The notes beneath the pieces are model-generated. The model was given only the letters and a program-made list of their open reading frames with translations. It was not told the origin of the DNA and searched no databases. Below, piece by piece: positions 26,431 to 38,630 of a stretch of 64,000 nucleotides of DNA. The first letter of the stretch is position 1; each line of letters opens with the position of its first letter. This stretch comes from Typhlomys cinereus (Eukaryota > Chordata > Mammalia > Rodentia > Platacanthomyidae), in the NCBI GenBank assembly GCA_023101885.1, contig JALPQD010000205.1, forward strand, positions 2,771,298-2,835,297, read 5' to 3'. The translations under genes and the position numbers were made by a program.

Positions 26431-26829
26431 CTTTTTATACCTAAAGTAACTATACTCTTCAAACAGTGGTTTATTACACTAAATACAAGTCTGTCATTAC
26501 ATGTAACAACCAGAATACTATTTTAAATTCATTGTTCCCAGATAATGGAAGCTGTTAAACTCTATGTTGCTAGTACTAATTTTGAGATCAATTTCATACC
26601 ACTCTGAAGGTATTGTAGGCTAAATGACTTTGTTAAATCAATAATATTTGTTCTTCCTCACAAAATACAAGAGTGCTTTTATTTTCAAAGCAGATGGCTT
26701 TGGGGGAAAAATGTTTTCCATTTTCAGGTGAGTTAACCTGTTTTCAGTACCTACCTAGAGAGAACTTTACATCATATAAAAAAATATGAAATATGTAATA
26801 GAACTATAAAATTCTAAAGTAGGCCGTGA

Positions 26830-27559
26830 CAACCCACAGAATGGGAGAAAATCTTCACTAACCACATATCTGATAGAGCTCTATTGTCCAGAGTGCACAA
26901 AGAACTTAGAAAACTAAACACCAAGGAAACCAATGGCCCAATTAAAAAATGGGCCCTGGAACTTAAAAGAAACTTTACCAGGGATGAAATTAAAATGTCT
27001 AACAAATATCTGAAAAAATGCTCCACTTCTTTAGCCATCAGGGAAATGCAAATCAAAACTTCCCTGAGATATCATCTCACCCCGGTCAGGATGGCAAAAA
27101 TCCACAATACTAACAATGACAAATGCTGGAGAGGATGTGGAGAGAGGGGAACTCTCCTACATTGCTGGTGGGAATGCAGGCTCATACAGCCACTCTGGCG
27201 AGCCGTCTGGAGATTCTTAAAGAAATTAAAGATTGAAATGCCATATGACCCTGCTATTCCACTTTTGGGAATAACCCCCCATACAGCAGAGGTTCGCCTC
27301 GATAGCACAAGCACGACCATGTTCATAGCAGCACTGTTTACAATAGCAAAGACATGATCAGCCCAAATGTCCAACAGTTGACGAGTGGATAAGGAAACTG
27401 TGGTACATCTATACAATGGAGTACTACTCAGCCATCAAAAATGATGAATTACTGGAATTTGCCGGGAAATGGATGTCATTAGAAACAATTGTATTAAGTG
27501 AAGTATCCCAGACCCAGAAAATTAAGCGCCGTATGTACTCCCTAATAGGTGGCTCCTAG
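26830..27559 (+). pseudogene. L1 ORF2 C-terminal fragment, frameshifted
   Basis: The frame is open from the first base of the insertion (residues QPTEWEKIF) and runs to a TGA at 27355-27357. It includes [19 protein letters not shown] and the ORF2 C-terminal zinc knuckle [18 protein letters not shown] (C-X3-C-X7-H-X4-C). ORF2 as a family is an endonuclease/reverse transcriptase; neither catalytic domain is present here. After 27357 the family reading continues in another frame (IYTMEYYSAIKNDE, YSLIGGS, stop at 27557-27559), so a small indel near 27355 broke it. It is a dead fragment and not a host gene. Confidence 0.95.
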
Positions 27560-28576
27560 TACCAAACCCACCCAGCCAACCTAGAGACAGGAATTCCAAG
27601 GATTATGAAGAGGAGGGATGGGGTAGGAGGGCCACACCAGAAAGAAGGAGAGAAGGGACCATGTTACAGCAGGGAAAATAGGCCTCCACCAAGGACCCAA
27701 ATAAGTAATGAGACATCTGATTAAGTTCACAGACTTTTGTTCCTGATCATTTACTACTGAGGGGGAGTGATCTCACCAGAAGAGGAGGGCATATAGTCTG
27801 GCAGATAAAAAGTAACAATTTTGCAAATGGGTGATAGACCCCTCCCTCACTGTGGTTTCCCACTTTTATTACATCTACCTTTGAATGTGCTTTTATCACA
27901 AGACTCTAACAACTTTTTGTCTCTGGCCAGGGGTAACATACAATGCCCACCAGGATGGAGTGAAGGGCATTGCAGGAGTAGCAAAACTGCAAAAGAAAAT
28001 CAACAAACCACAATCCAGAACTTCAGAGACTCTATATCAACCACCTAGACTAGGCCAGCTTAGTCTCTCCCCATCTTGAAGCTCAGGGAAATTTGCGGAA
28101 GAGGGGGCGGTAAGAGTGTAAGAGCATAAGGATGGGAGGAGCAATGATATGTAAGATACTCTATACTAGTTAGGGCTGAAGCAATCATAATTGGACTTTG
28201 CATGCCCTGCGCATTGTCCAACACACTGTTGACCTCACAAAGTCTAGCATCTGCTAAAGGCACCAAGATCCTTGGAGGCAAAGAATTGGCAGCCACAGCA
28301 GTGTTCCTATACCTAAGGGGAACACGGGAAAGGGTTCAGCAAAGGCCACTGGGTCCTTGTACGTCATCGGAGAGGAGGGCCCAGAGGAAAATCAGTCATG
28401 CACAAGAAAGGACTCTCTGGGAATTGGGGTGGGAGGCACTGGGGGATGGGGAGGGAGAGGGGTGGGGAGGGGGAGCAGGGGGTACGGGGGGAGGAGGAGG
28501 GAGGGAGGGAACTGGTGTACCTAATAAGTTTGTATGAGCTGAAATAAAAAAAATAAATAAATAAATAAATAAATAT
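26830..28576 (+). mobile_element. 5'-truncated L1 with ORF2 C-terminus and full 3' UTR
   Basis: The best L1 copy in the window, 1747 bp. It carries the last quarter-kilobase-plus of ORF2, a 3' UTR of about 1 kb (from 27560), a strong G-rich polypurine tract (28430-28510), GGTGTACCTAATAAGTTTG and an (AAAT)n tail. AGTAGGCCGTGA is repeated at 26818-26829 and 28577-28588, so it is a single 5'-truncated target-primed insertion. Confidence 0.97.
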
Positions 28577-28588
28577 AGTAGGCCGTGA

Positions 28589-29960
28589 AGTCAGTGTCTC
28601 TTGGGAAAAAGTCTCTAGTGTAAGCCCAATGCTGACACTGATATTAAACCCCAAACAGTAACTAAAACAAGGAAACGTATCTCTTCAACACGAACATACT
28701 AACATGGAGTATTGTATGAGTTCAAAATAGCTCTATAAGGTTCAAGACTGAGACAGCTAAAATAAAATACAAGCAGTTGAAATGAAATAAATAATGCCAT
28801 GAATAAAGTCTGAGTTCACAAGGACTCACAATGAAAAATCCTCCTTCGGGCTGCGCACTAAAATAAAAAACAAAAGCTGTATACCTGGTTTCAGATGGTT
28901 TGGATAAAGCAGTCTAATTAAAAATAATAATTAAATGAGCTTTTGTACACCTGGGAAAATTGCTTTCTGGTAAAATCTCTACAAGCATGCTGGGTGAAAG
29001 GAGGTTGGCCGGAGGGGTGCATGTGGCCTTACTTCTTTAATTATTATTCTCCCCCTCACACTCCTCTGGAGACACAGAGTCATAGAAAGCCCAGCACTGC
29101 TACGACAGAATGATGAGTCTGTTTTTCCCCTGAAAATAATCAAAGTTAAACAATGCAAGATATGCTGAGAGAATTGCCCATGAACAATGTATTTCTCTCC
29201 TCTGTTTTCCAAAGCACAGCTTTCTGGCAGTGGAGTTTCAGTTGCAGACAAGTGAGTGTGTAGAACTATTGAGAAAAGCTTCTTGAAACATCATGTTAGA
29301 GCAAGAAACAGAGCAAGATGAATCGTTTTTAATTTGCAGTCTGTCCTAAGGAAGTACCCGGGACCGTTGAGACAGAATAAACCAATAAGCCCATATGCAT
29401 AAATTCAAAATCACAGGATATGATGTATACTGCTTGCTTTTACAAATCTTTCCATAAAAGATCATGCTAATGAGCTGATCCACAGATGAATTCAACTTCT
29501 TGGTCTACATAGCAATTCTCTTGGGAATTTATATCTATCATTGAGACAAACTGTCTTCTCATGTCCTAACACTGATCAAGCTAGGAATCCATTTTCTCGT
29601 GCACAAAGAGGAAAACTAACTCCTTGGATGGAATACACATAATTCCAAAGCAATTCTATGCTATTAAGATTCAGTCAGCTTTTTGTGTTGAGGTTAAAGT
29701 AATGTTTCTTTGTGATCATCTTGATTCCTATTTGATAAGTTTAGAAGAAGAGTCATTTTTGGAAACTCTGTTTAATTCTTCCCATGAGGTTAGAGAAGGT
29801 TCTGCCTCAGCACAGAGTAACCATAGGGGACTGGAATTTTGAGTTCATAGCACCAGGAGCTCACACTTAACTGACAGCACAGCAATACCAGGGTTAACCT
29901 CGAAAAAGATTTTTCCCAAAGTTCCAGATTCCCTCACATCTCAGTTATTTTGGGACAGCT
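28589..29960. other. Unresolved intronic DNA, candidate conserved noncoding stretch
   Basis: No repeat recognised. 28840-29250 has repeated TAATTA-type motifs (TCTAATTAAAAATAATAATT) and balanced composition. It may be conserved noncoding DNA, but I cannot test that here. Confidence 0.35.
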
Positions 29961-29983
29961 GATGAATTTTCTAGATATTACAA

Positions 29984-30238
29984 GCTTTTTTTATTATTAT
30001 TCAATTGTGCATGTGTGCGCGTGTGTGTAGAATCACGGAGGAATTCGGGAACCACCATGGACGCCTCCACCTCCTCCTTGTTTACTCTGCCCCAGGATTC
30101 ACAGGCTCCGCCCTACCAGGACTGGAAACGCAGGCTGCCCTTGCTTCCGCCCAGCGTCTATGCGTGGGGTCTAGGATCAGAACTCAAGACCTTCTGCCTG
30201 CAAGGCAGAGGCTTAACCCCTGAGCCACCTCTCCAGGC
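29984..30238 (-). mobile_element. B2-superfamily SINE of the GC-rich family, slightly older
   Basis: Reverse orientation, with a short TG tail, a small insertion (CTTGTTTACT) in the body, and several CpG losses. The flanks TTCTAGATATTACAAG and TTCCAGGATATTAAAAG look like an imperfect TSD, which fits greater age. Confidence 0.88.
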
Positions 30239-30240
30239 CC

Positions 30241-30624
30241 AACTTCCAGGATATTAAAAGGGTCTTCGATCTGATATTATGTTCCTCATATTTTTTGAAG
30301 CACATCTTCCAAAACCAGAGGATTCATCTAAAGATGGCCTGTGCCTCTCTGCAGTACAACTTCCCTAATCCCTTGTATGTTTGGCACCAATATGACATCA
30401 GTGGTACCCATTGCTTATCTACAGGTTTTTAATATATTTTATTACAAGACCAGGAAATTCACCTTTATTGCAAAGCATTTTTACCAGGAGTTAATAATGT
30501 GCTCTATGATAAATGTGGTCCTTTAACATTATTCTCTATGCCAATATCCCGTTTATACTACTAGAAGTAAGAGCTCTCAGAAGACACCAAAGATGGGAAT
30601 TGGTGGAAACTAGTATATAAAAGG
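30241..30624. other. Unresolved intronic DNA
   Basis: Nothing recognised. Confidence 0.45.
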
Positions 30625-30815
30625 TATGGGTGCCCAGAGTTGGACTATATAGGTTTGAATCCTGCCTCTATCTGCATGGTTTTGAGTAATCTATTAAACT
30701 CTTGGGTCTTTGTTTTCTTATTATAAAGTGAGTCCACAAAGATACTTACCTCATAGAGTTATTCTGATGGTTAAATGACCATCTATAAGTTAGTGTCTAG
30801 AATATAGCAAGTCCC
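30625..30815 (+). mobile_element. MIR SINE
   Basis: GGTTTGAATCCTGCCTCTATC, GTTTTGAGTAATCTATTAAAC, TTTGTTTTCTTATTATAAAGTG, CTTACCTCATAGAGTTATTC and GTTAAATGACC follow the MIR consensus in order over about 190 bp. Confidence 0.85.
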
Positions 30816-32815
30816 ATTTATACTTGTATCCTGAGCTAACAGTGGCCTTAGTATCACCACCACCATGAACCCTGGGTCTCTGGCGCTCTGCAGTAAATTG
30901 CTCTGCTTCCATTCTGTCCTCTCACTCCAAGGCTATGATAGCAACTACAGTTGCTCTGAGCACTTGCATTTAACTGCTACCCATTACATACGATCTTTGT
31001 CCTAGATTCCTGCCCCAGACATTCAAAAGCTTTTCTGTCACTCAGACTCTCAGATGTAGTATCAGCAAGAAACAACCACTTCCATTGAGCATACCCTCAC
31101 TGCTGCAGGGGACACTTGTCTGAGGCAGGCAGAATCTGTGAAACAAGGGTGAAAATTCAGTGACTACAAGTGGGTAATTCAAAAGCCCTCACACTCACAA
31201 CACTCACATGCCCACCTGTGCCTTATGGTCTGAGGCGACCCTGAATAAGGGACTACACACAACACTTTTTCAACTGCCTGAAGACTCCCTGACTGCTAGT
31301 AGAACTCTAAGTTTAAGTCAGAACAAAAGTCATACATAAATAATGTATCTATTTGTTCAACAAACACAAATGTTTCCAATACTAGGATACACGGGAACAA
31401 AGAGATAAGAAACAAGGGAGGAAACAAGCGAAATCATTTTAAACATAGCAAGTGATTAGAAGGGATCTCTGGAGGCTTAGGAAAAGCACCAATGAGGATT
31501 GGACATTTAATTAATAACTAATGGATGAGTAGAACTAATGGATGAGTTAGAGAATGAACATTCTAGACTGAAGGGCCAGTTCCTGTAAATGCTTTTTAGC
31601 ATGAGGGCAAAATAAAGACAGCCTTCCCTATCATTAAGCTGATCTAGGAGAAAAGAAGGAACAAGGTCAGACAAGGTCTTCACATTATTCAGAGGCTAAG
31701 GATAAGCTTTCTAAATAGAGAGCATGGTTAGGAGAAAGGGAGTTAACTAAGCAGTATGTCCTGGATTCTGGTTGCTAGGGTCATGTGATTCTAAAAATGT
31801 GGTGATCTCCATAGTAAATTATGTATTGACAGCAGATCAGACATTTTCCATTGTGAATACACTAAAATGTCAGAGGAGTGTGCCAATGGTTGGTGTGCGC
31901 AGCAGCCATCAGTCTTTGGTACAGGCATACCAAGGATGGATGGGACTTTATACACAGGAGTAAGGCAATGCTGATGACCCCCAGCTCATACCTGAAAGAC
32001 CTGCCAGCAGGCACAGCAAGGCACACAGAAAGGCAGTGCCTAGTCTAAAGTGGTGTAATTCCTTCATCTATACTGAAATAGTGGTTTTATTTTTAAAAAT
32101 TAAACTCCGAAGCTTGTTCAAGAGCATCCGTCAAAACACTCGGCAGGAGATGATGAAAAACAGTTTTTTTTTTTTCCGAGCCTCTTCTGAAAAGCTCATT
32201 TCCAATTATGAACACAACTCAATATTTCAGGTAAAATTTCCTCATAATGAGGCAAGAGAAGAGTCTGGGGACAGATGAAGGGGTTGCCCGGCTGAGTACT
32301 TAATTTTCCACTTAGCTTTGCAAGACAAGGGAGTTAACCTTAGTTCAGACATTAATATTTATAAAAATGTCATAATGTTCCACTCGGGAAGCAGTTTTAC
32401 AGGAATGCAGCTGTGGCAAAACTAGCTAAGATGTCACTCCATATTAGTGTAGGTGTGCTCTTCAGTACAGAAGGTAAACTTCCAATTGACAGGAAATTTA
32501 TTTTTGAAAATATCTTTATAGATAAATTACTTAAATGAATGACTGAGAAACCATAGCAACTGAATATCTTAACTAAACTTTGCTGCTGGAGTGAAAAAGT
32601 TTAAATATCAGGTAGCAAGTTATTGCTGAATTGATTTATCTGTGAGAAACACAGGGTTTTGATAATAGGAAAAGAAAAATCTTTTTCTATTCTACTGTCT
32701 TCCAGACATAAGAGTACTTCTTATTATATAAAATAACCAGAGTTAATTTCCCAATATTTGAAGTTAAATGTATCCTTTTAATAGAAAGTTCACTTGAAAA
32801 TAATAAAAAGTTATA
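30816..32815. other. Unresolved intronic DNA
   Basis: Two kilobases without a recognised family. 32280-32480 has a mixed, CpG-containing composition unlike the repeats around it and could be conserved noncoding DNA. Open frames at 31772-31963 and 32036-32278 are unsupported. Confidence 0.4.
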
Positions 32816-32848
32816 AATACATATATATATATAAAGCATATATATATG
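32816..32848. repeat. (TA)n-rich simple sequence
   Basis: Two TATATA runs separated by AAAGC. Confidence 0.9.
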
Positions 32849-34734
32849 ATTTAGGAATATTCATCAGTGCACAAATGACAAGACATGCAGTAAAGAAAGT
32901 TATTTTATAAAAACCTCTGTGACAACTATTGTTAACATTTTCAATTTGGTAAATGTCAATGATATATATTTACTTTTGAAAAGTGACATTTTGCCGTTTA
33001 GTGAATAATTGTGTGAAATGGAAATGGGAATCTACACCCACATTTTTATTCAAAAATTTATGGTTGGTCAACCACATGTCTATACTAAAATAAAAATCCT
33101 CAGACTATCCCTTATAATATAACACGTTGATTCCCTCTGCTTATCCTCACAATAGCAGCTCTGTATAACACAGAAGGAAAAAGAGATCCAACAAAGTGAT
33201 TTTTCCAACCCAAGAACTAGGATCATGGTTCAGTCAACCACAACTCTGGATGAACTAACCCAGCAGTGGCTTCAAGAGAACTGACCACTGAATGTCATCA
33301 ACAGTACCTTGCAGTAAACAAAATAAAGTGGATGTAAAAGTCATGTCTGTCACTGTGCTGGTCATCCTGTATGCCCTTTGTATGAGTCCTCATACCAAGT
33401 TTAAACAGAGCTCGACTGTTAAGGCTTAAATATGAAAACAAATGACAAATAAATTGGTTTTACCCAAGATATGGGAGAACCTTATTAGCTAGCAGCCTGT
33501 AAGAAATCAAAGCTTAAACAACTATCCAAACCAAACCAAGCCAAATTTGACCATGGGGCATTTCCTAGGATGATGGCAATGAAAACAGACAACCATTTAT
33601 ATGGCATTCATAGCCAATACAAATAACTACGATCTAACACACATTGTCAGGGACAGCACTGATTTGACATGCCATTGCTCTCACTTTATCTAGAATATGT
33701 TCTCCAATGCGAAATACATGACTGAGCTAGTCTTTCTGTCTGGGCTACACGATTCCACCAAGCTGGGAATGTCAAATCATAAGATACCTATCGAGCTTGT
33801 ATGATTAGGCAAAAAAGTAATAAAAATGTAATAAAAAAACTAAACAGGGACATTTCGAGTCCTTTCATCTATAGTTTACATTCATTCATCCCTTTTTCTT
33901 AATCTCAGTGAGAAAACAGAGATTTCACTTTCATTCTTATGTATTTCATAGTCATTAGAATCTATCTCCTCACCTGTGTGCATTTCTTAAGGGCAGGAGT
34001 TTGGCAGATAGGTGTTATGAACTGCTTAAGTGCTTGCTATTCATCTGAAGTACCTCCACTCTTAAAACCATCACCCTAACTTGATTTAACTATTAATGAC
34101 TAATAGCAATTTTATTTCCATCAAGTTTATTCTATGCAATCTCTCCATTCCCAAAAGGCTAGTGGAAAGTTCAGAAGAGGGAGGAAGGCAAAGTTGTTAT
34201 TTATGCAACACGCAGTCTGATAAAACAATTAGCATTTTCCTTCTTTTGATTACAAAATGTTTAAACAGATTGCATTTAAGGAATTACCTCAGTCGACCCC
34301 TATGAGAGGCAGAGTGGGCAGATGAATTCCAAAAGTTTATTTTGTAAAGTAGTGGTGTGAAAACAAGAAAATGCAACCAACCCCCAAGGCAGAAGCGATG
34401 TTCTCTTTCTCATTGGGATCAGTTTTCGAAAGCCTGGGGCGCATGAACTCATGGGCATTGGGAGGAAGAAACACCCCAATAAAGACACAGAAGGAAGTCT
34501 GATTGAAAGCTTAACAGCAAAGCTCTGGGAAGGAAAGAGGCACAGTTAGGACACAGTCCACACCCCTTCCTTCAGGAGAGGACCTGAGCATCAGCACACA
34601 GAGCTCCGGTGTTAGGGGACAGGAGACTCCACTCAGTGGCAGGATCTACAAGGTCAAGAGAAGAGGAGAAGGGAAAGGATCACCTCTGGCTGCTCAGTGG
34701 CAGGGCATCTTGTGTACAGGCAGCTCTATAAAGG
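32849..34734. other. Unresolved intronic DNA with one weak MIR/L2-like patch
   Basis: 33130-33240 (CTTATCCTCACAATAGCAGC, then GAAGGAAAAAGAGATCC) resembles inverted MIR/L2. The rest is unassigned. Confidence 0.4.
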
Positions 34735-34915
34735 AATGGCAAGTGTACCTAGCAATGTTCAAATGCCAGGCATCTGAGAAATTGCTAAGTTCTGTCTTTT
34801 CAAGGCTATGCCTCATTCTGCAGATGAGGAAACTGAAGCCCAGAAAAGGGAACTAACTCTAAAATTTGAGTTCATGTGCCAAAGAGCAGAGACTAGAACT
34901 CAGCACTGTCTTTTT
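34735..34915 (-). mobile_element. MIR SINE
   Basis: CATTCTGCAGATGAGGAAAC then TGAAGCCCAGAAAAGGGAAC is the inverted MIR core, followed by GAGACTAGAACTCAGCACTG. Clear although old. Confidence 0.8.
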
Positions 34916-34969
34916 TTGCTGCAGGTCACTTCTCTGTCCTAAATATCATGCATTTGTATTTCTTTTATT

Positions 34970-35255
34970 TTTTTGCATGTTTGCATGGGACTGAGCACAC
35001 ATGGGCATATGGAGACCCAACGTTGACATCCTATGTCTTCAATTGTTTTCTGTTTATTTTCTTTTTAATAGCGTCAGTCTTTCAATTGAGCCCAGAGCTT
35101 GCTCCTTGTCTATGCCTCCTGAGTGCTGGATGCCAATATGCCTGTCTTGCTGTTACATGCCTTCTGGAAATCCAAGCTTTGGTCCTCATACGCACACAGA
35201 AATTGCGCTTACTTGCTTACCCATGTGTTTTGAAGCCAGCTCTGATCACAAACAC
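34970..35255 (-). mobile_element. B4-type SINE (ID/B1 composite)
   Basis: GCACACATGGGCATATGGAG, GTTGACATCCTATGTCTTC, CTCCTGAGTGCTGGATGCC and GCGCTTACTTGCTTACCCAT correspond in order to an inverted B4/RSINE element: left CA-rich end, B1-like middle, tRNA-like right end. Confidence 0.5.
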
Positions 35256-36265
35256 AACTGCATCAATCAGAAAAAAACACTTCTTTGATCACTCTGAGGC
35301 TTTCTCCTATCAAAATGTACCAGTTCACTCAAGTCTGACACCAGTGCCTGTCTTGACCTGTTCTCCTTAGCATCAGACACAATGTTACTTTCTGGCTCAC
35401 GTGGACCTCTACAGAGTCCCTTCTGTTACAGTCTCCATCTCCACATGGCAAATCACCAGCCACAATTTCACCTTCATGGACCTTCTTAATGCTAATTGTC
35501 TACTTACAGGCTCTCTGAGCGGACCCAGCCCCGACTATCATATCAGAGGTCTGAGGTCTGTCATAGCCTCTGCGGGTCCAATCACAATGACCCTCGCCCC
35601 CAGTCCTCTCTTATACCTGGTACTCATGTCCTCGCCCTGTTCCCTCTGCCGCCCACTGAACTATTTGTTGCCACAGGCAACATCATGTACCAGCTCCTGT
35701 AGGACAGCCTTCTGCCACAGCAAGTATCCATGGCAACCAGATGGGGCTTGAAAATAGAATTAAAGTCCATAGATAATCCTCCAAAGTTCACTTAACCAAT
35801 AGATGATTTATTAGAACAGAAAACACTTGGCAAAGTTAAGTATATTGTGTTCCAAATCCTTTCCTTGAACCATGATCTGCTGGGCAAAGACATGGCTTAA
35901 TATAAAGACTTAAAGAGGAGATGAACAACTTTCCTTGAGAAGGAGAAAAAAAAGAAAGGAAGTAGAAGAGGACAGGATACAAAGCAGGCTGCCTGGTCTG
36001 ATTCCATTTCCATTCAACTACATCACTCAAGGGTCTGAGATATACCAGGTACAGCTCAGAAAAATGAAGAAATACACACAAGATTTGCATAGTGATAGGA
36101 AAAAATAAATTTAAATGTATAAAAAGATAATGATGACTTACAGGCTGTTGGATAAAAATACAAGACAAGGTGACCACAGGAGGATCAGAAGTTGATGCCA
36201 CCAGGATCATGCAAACAGTAACATCCACAAATGCCAAGGACAGTGTCACAACGCTTCATCTGTGA
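35256..36265. other. Unresolved intronic DNA
   Basis: Open frames at 35401-35751 plus and 35836-36249 minus are the longest here. They show no domain or splice support. Confidence 0.4.
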
Positions 36266-36762
36266 ATGTGGTAAGAAGGACCTTGTAAGAGCAAAAGGAT
36301 GGGAGGAGCGATGATTCACAAGATTCTCCACACAAGTTAGGGCCAAAGCAATCATAATTGGACTTTGCATGCCCTGCACAATGTCCAACACACTATTGAC
36401 CTCACAAAGTCTAGCATCTGCTAAAGGCACCAAGATCCTTGGGGCAAGGGATTGACAGCCACAGTAGTGTTCCTATGCTTAAGGGGAACACAGGAAAGGG
36501 TTCAGGGAAATGCCACTGGGTCCTTGTACATCATCGGAGAGGAGGGCCCAGAGGAGAGTCAGGCATACACAATAAAGGACTCTCTGGGAATTGGGGGGGA
36601 GGCACTGGGGGATGGGGAGGGAGGGGTAAGGGGAGGGGGAGCAGGGTGTTCGGGGGGGAGGAGGAGGGAGGGAGGGAACTGGTCTACCTATTAAGTTTGT
36701 ATGAGCGGAAATAATAAAAAATGTATAAAAAATAAAATAAAATAAATATGTAAGTGATGTCA
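36266..36762 (+). mobile_element. L1 3' UTR fragment
   Basis: GGATGGGAGGAGCGATGATTC through CAATCATAATTGGACTTTGC, the polypurine tract (36595-36675) and TTAAGTTTGTATGAGCGGAA to an A-rich tail. A 5'-truncated copy of the same family as 26830-28576. No clear TSD. Confidence 0.92.
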
Positions 36763-38120
36763 AAAAAAAAAGATGCATCGAGCGCCATCATCTGTTTCAT
36801 CTGTCTTTCTACAAAATTAATAAAGTGGGACCTAATTGATATAGAAATTAAACCACATAGAGTACACAAAGAGCTCACCAAACCTATTGATCATGATTTT
36901 GGATTTCAGTGTCCAAGTTAGGCAGAAAGTCAAGCTTTGGTGTACATAAAATTCTAGAAATACAATATCATATAAGATTCAGTGCTCAATTGATATTCAG
37001 TCATATCAACAGATTTTTCAAGAAACTAATTTATTTACACCTATTAAACACTTTTGAGTACTTAATAAACGCCTTGAAGGAATTAATATTGGACAGAAAA
37101 GAAATATATAGACAATAAAAACCAAACAACAACACTTTCTTCCTGGAATTATGCTAAAATTGGATATTTTTTTCCTAACCAAGAATCAGCATTATAGCAG
37201 TCACGGTATGATATGCAATGTCATAAAAGCAAAGAAAAGATGATAATAAATCTTTATAATCATGTAAAGTAATAAAGTTATTCTTTTAATCTTACAATAT
37301 GGGCATCATGTGTAGTAAGCATTGATTACACAAAGGGTCCAAATGCATATAAATTGTATTTATGTACAAAAAATGCTATTATATATTAAAACTTAAACTA
37401 CTGGGATATCTATAACATATAAACATTAACAAAGACAAGGATGTATTGCCTTCTTGGAGCATTCCAATGCTCAAGACTAATCTAAGATACTCTGATTTCA
37501 GTTCCGCTTTTCTCCTAACAGAGCAAAGAGAAGCATTCTGAAATTATTTCACCAACCCAGACCTTCATAACTGATAGCTGCCATATAAAAGGTGGATGTT
37601 TGATATCAATAACAATGGTGACAACTATGTTTCTAAGTGCCAATGATAATAGTAATCACAATCATAATGGCGATAACAATAAACCCATAGGTGACTTTAG
37701 ATATCTCCTTCTTTGCTCACAACTGAAAAGATATCCAGCAACACACTCCACCAAAGCCGCCAGAAAAGATGATGCTCCTTGTATCTACTGCATTCTCCAG
37801 CTGATTCTGGTCTTCCCTATCTACTACAGTATCTACATGAGCATTCCCTTTTCTACCTTCTGCAGCCTCAGTGTACCTGAACTTCTGTGAAAGGCAGAAC
37901 TTCCCAATATTCAATGTCCACTCAATTCATCTTATAAAATATAGATGTTAGTTCTATAAGTCTGTCTCAGGATAATACTCAAGAAGCCAAAAGCCAGGAA
38001 AAGCCAAATTCTGGTATTTGAATATTGATAAAAGTTGTCAAGTAACAGGAATAAGACATTGAGACCTGAAGAATGGTATGGATTGAGCTGTGTGGAGGAG
38101 TGCGGAAGGCTTTAAAAATG
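36763..38120. other. Unresolved intronic DNA
   Basis: AT-rich, no recognised family. Confidence 0.45.
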
Positions 38121-38124
38121 ATGC

Positions 38125-38402
38125 ACAGGTCTGGAGAGATTGCTCAGGGAAAAGCAGAAGTCCTGAGTTTGCATCTCAGACCCCATGTAAAAATTCCAGG
38201 CAGAAATGGCAGCAGCGTATACTTCTGGTTTTCAGAGCAATGCCAAAAGGAGATAGAAACAATCCAGGATGATTCCCGAAATTGCCTTTGTGCCTCTATA
38301 AGTTTACACAGTGGCTTTTGATACACACAGACACAGTCAGTCACTCAGACAGTCAGACAAACACAGACGCACAGGCACGCATGCACACACACACAAATTC
38401 AA
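38125..38402 (+). mobile_element. Old B2-superfamily SINE
   Basis: TCTGGAGAGATTGCTCAGGG head with part of the A-B box interval deleted, GAGTTTGCATCTCAGACC B-box region, TTCCAGGCAGAAATGGCAGC and AATCCAGGATGATTCCCGAA body, then a CA-rich tail. Same lineage as 45739-46030 and 52365-52680. Confidence 0.75.
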
Positions 38403-38477
38403 AAGGAACAATAGGAAAAAATTACCCTGAACTGAATGTTTGACCGAATTGAGACAGAAAAGTCTGTGTCTCATGTT

Positions 38478-38630
38478 TAGCAAGATACCCCTGTGGTTTA
38501 GATACTTGCCACACAAGTTGATTGACCTGACTTCTGTTCCTTGACTCTACAAAGCTGTCCTCTGACCTCCACATGTGTGCTGTGGTACACATGCCCACAC
38601 CACCACATATATGTACAGAATAGCAAATAT
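38478..38630 (+). mobile_element. B3/B2-type SINE
   Basis: CAAGATACCCCTGTGGTTTAG is a degenerate head. GCTGTCCTCTGACCTCCAC then ATGTGTGCTGTGGTACACATG is the characteristic B3/B2 3' body. Confidence 0.65.

Noticed and set aside
26884..27357. 157-residue open frame as a host protein gene
   Set aside because: It is the C-terminal end of L1 ORF2 within a TSD-flanked insertion, and the frame breaks soon after.
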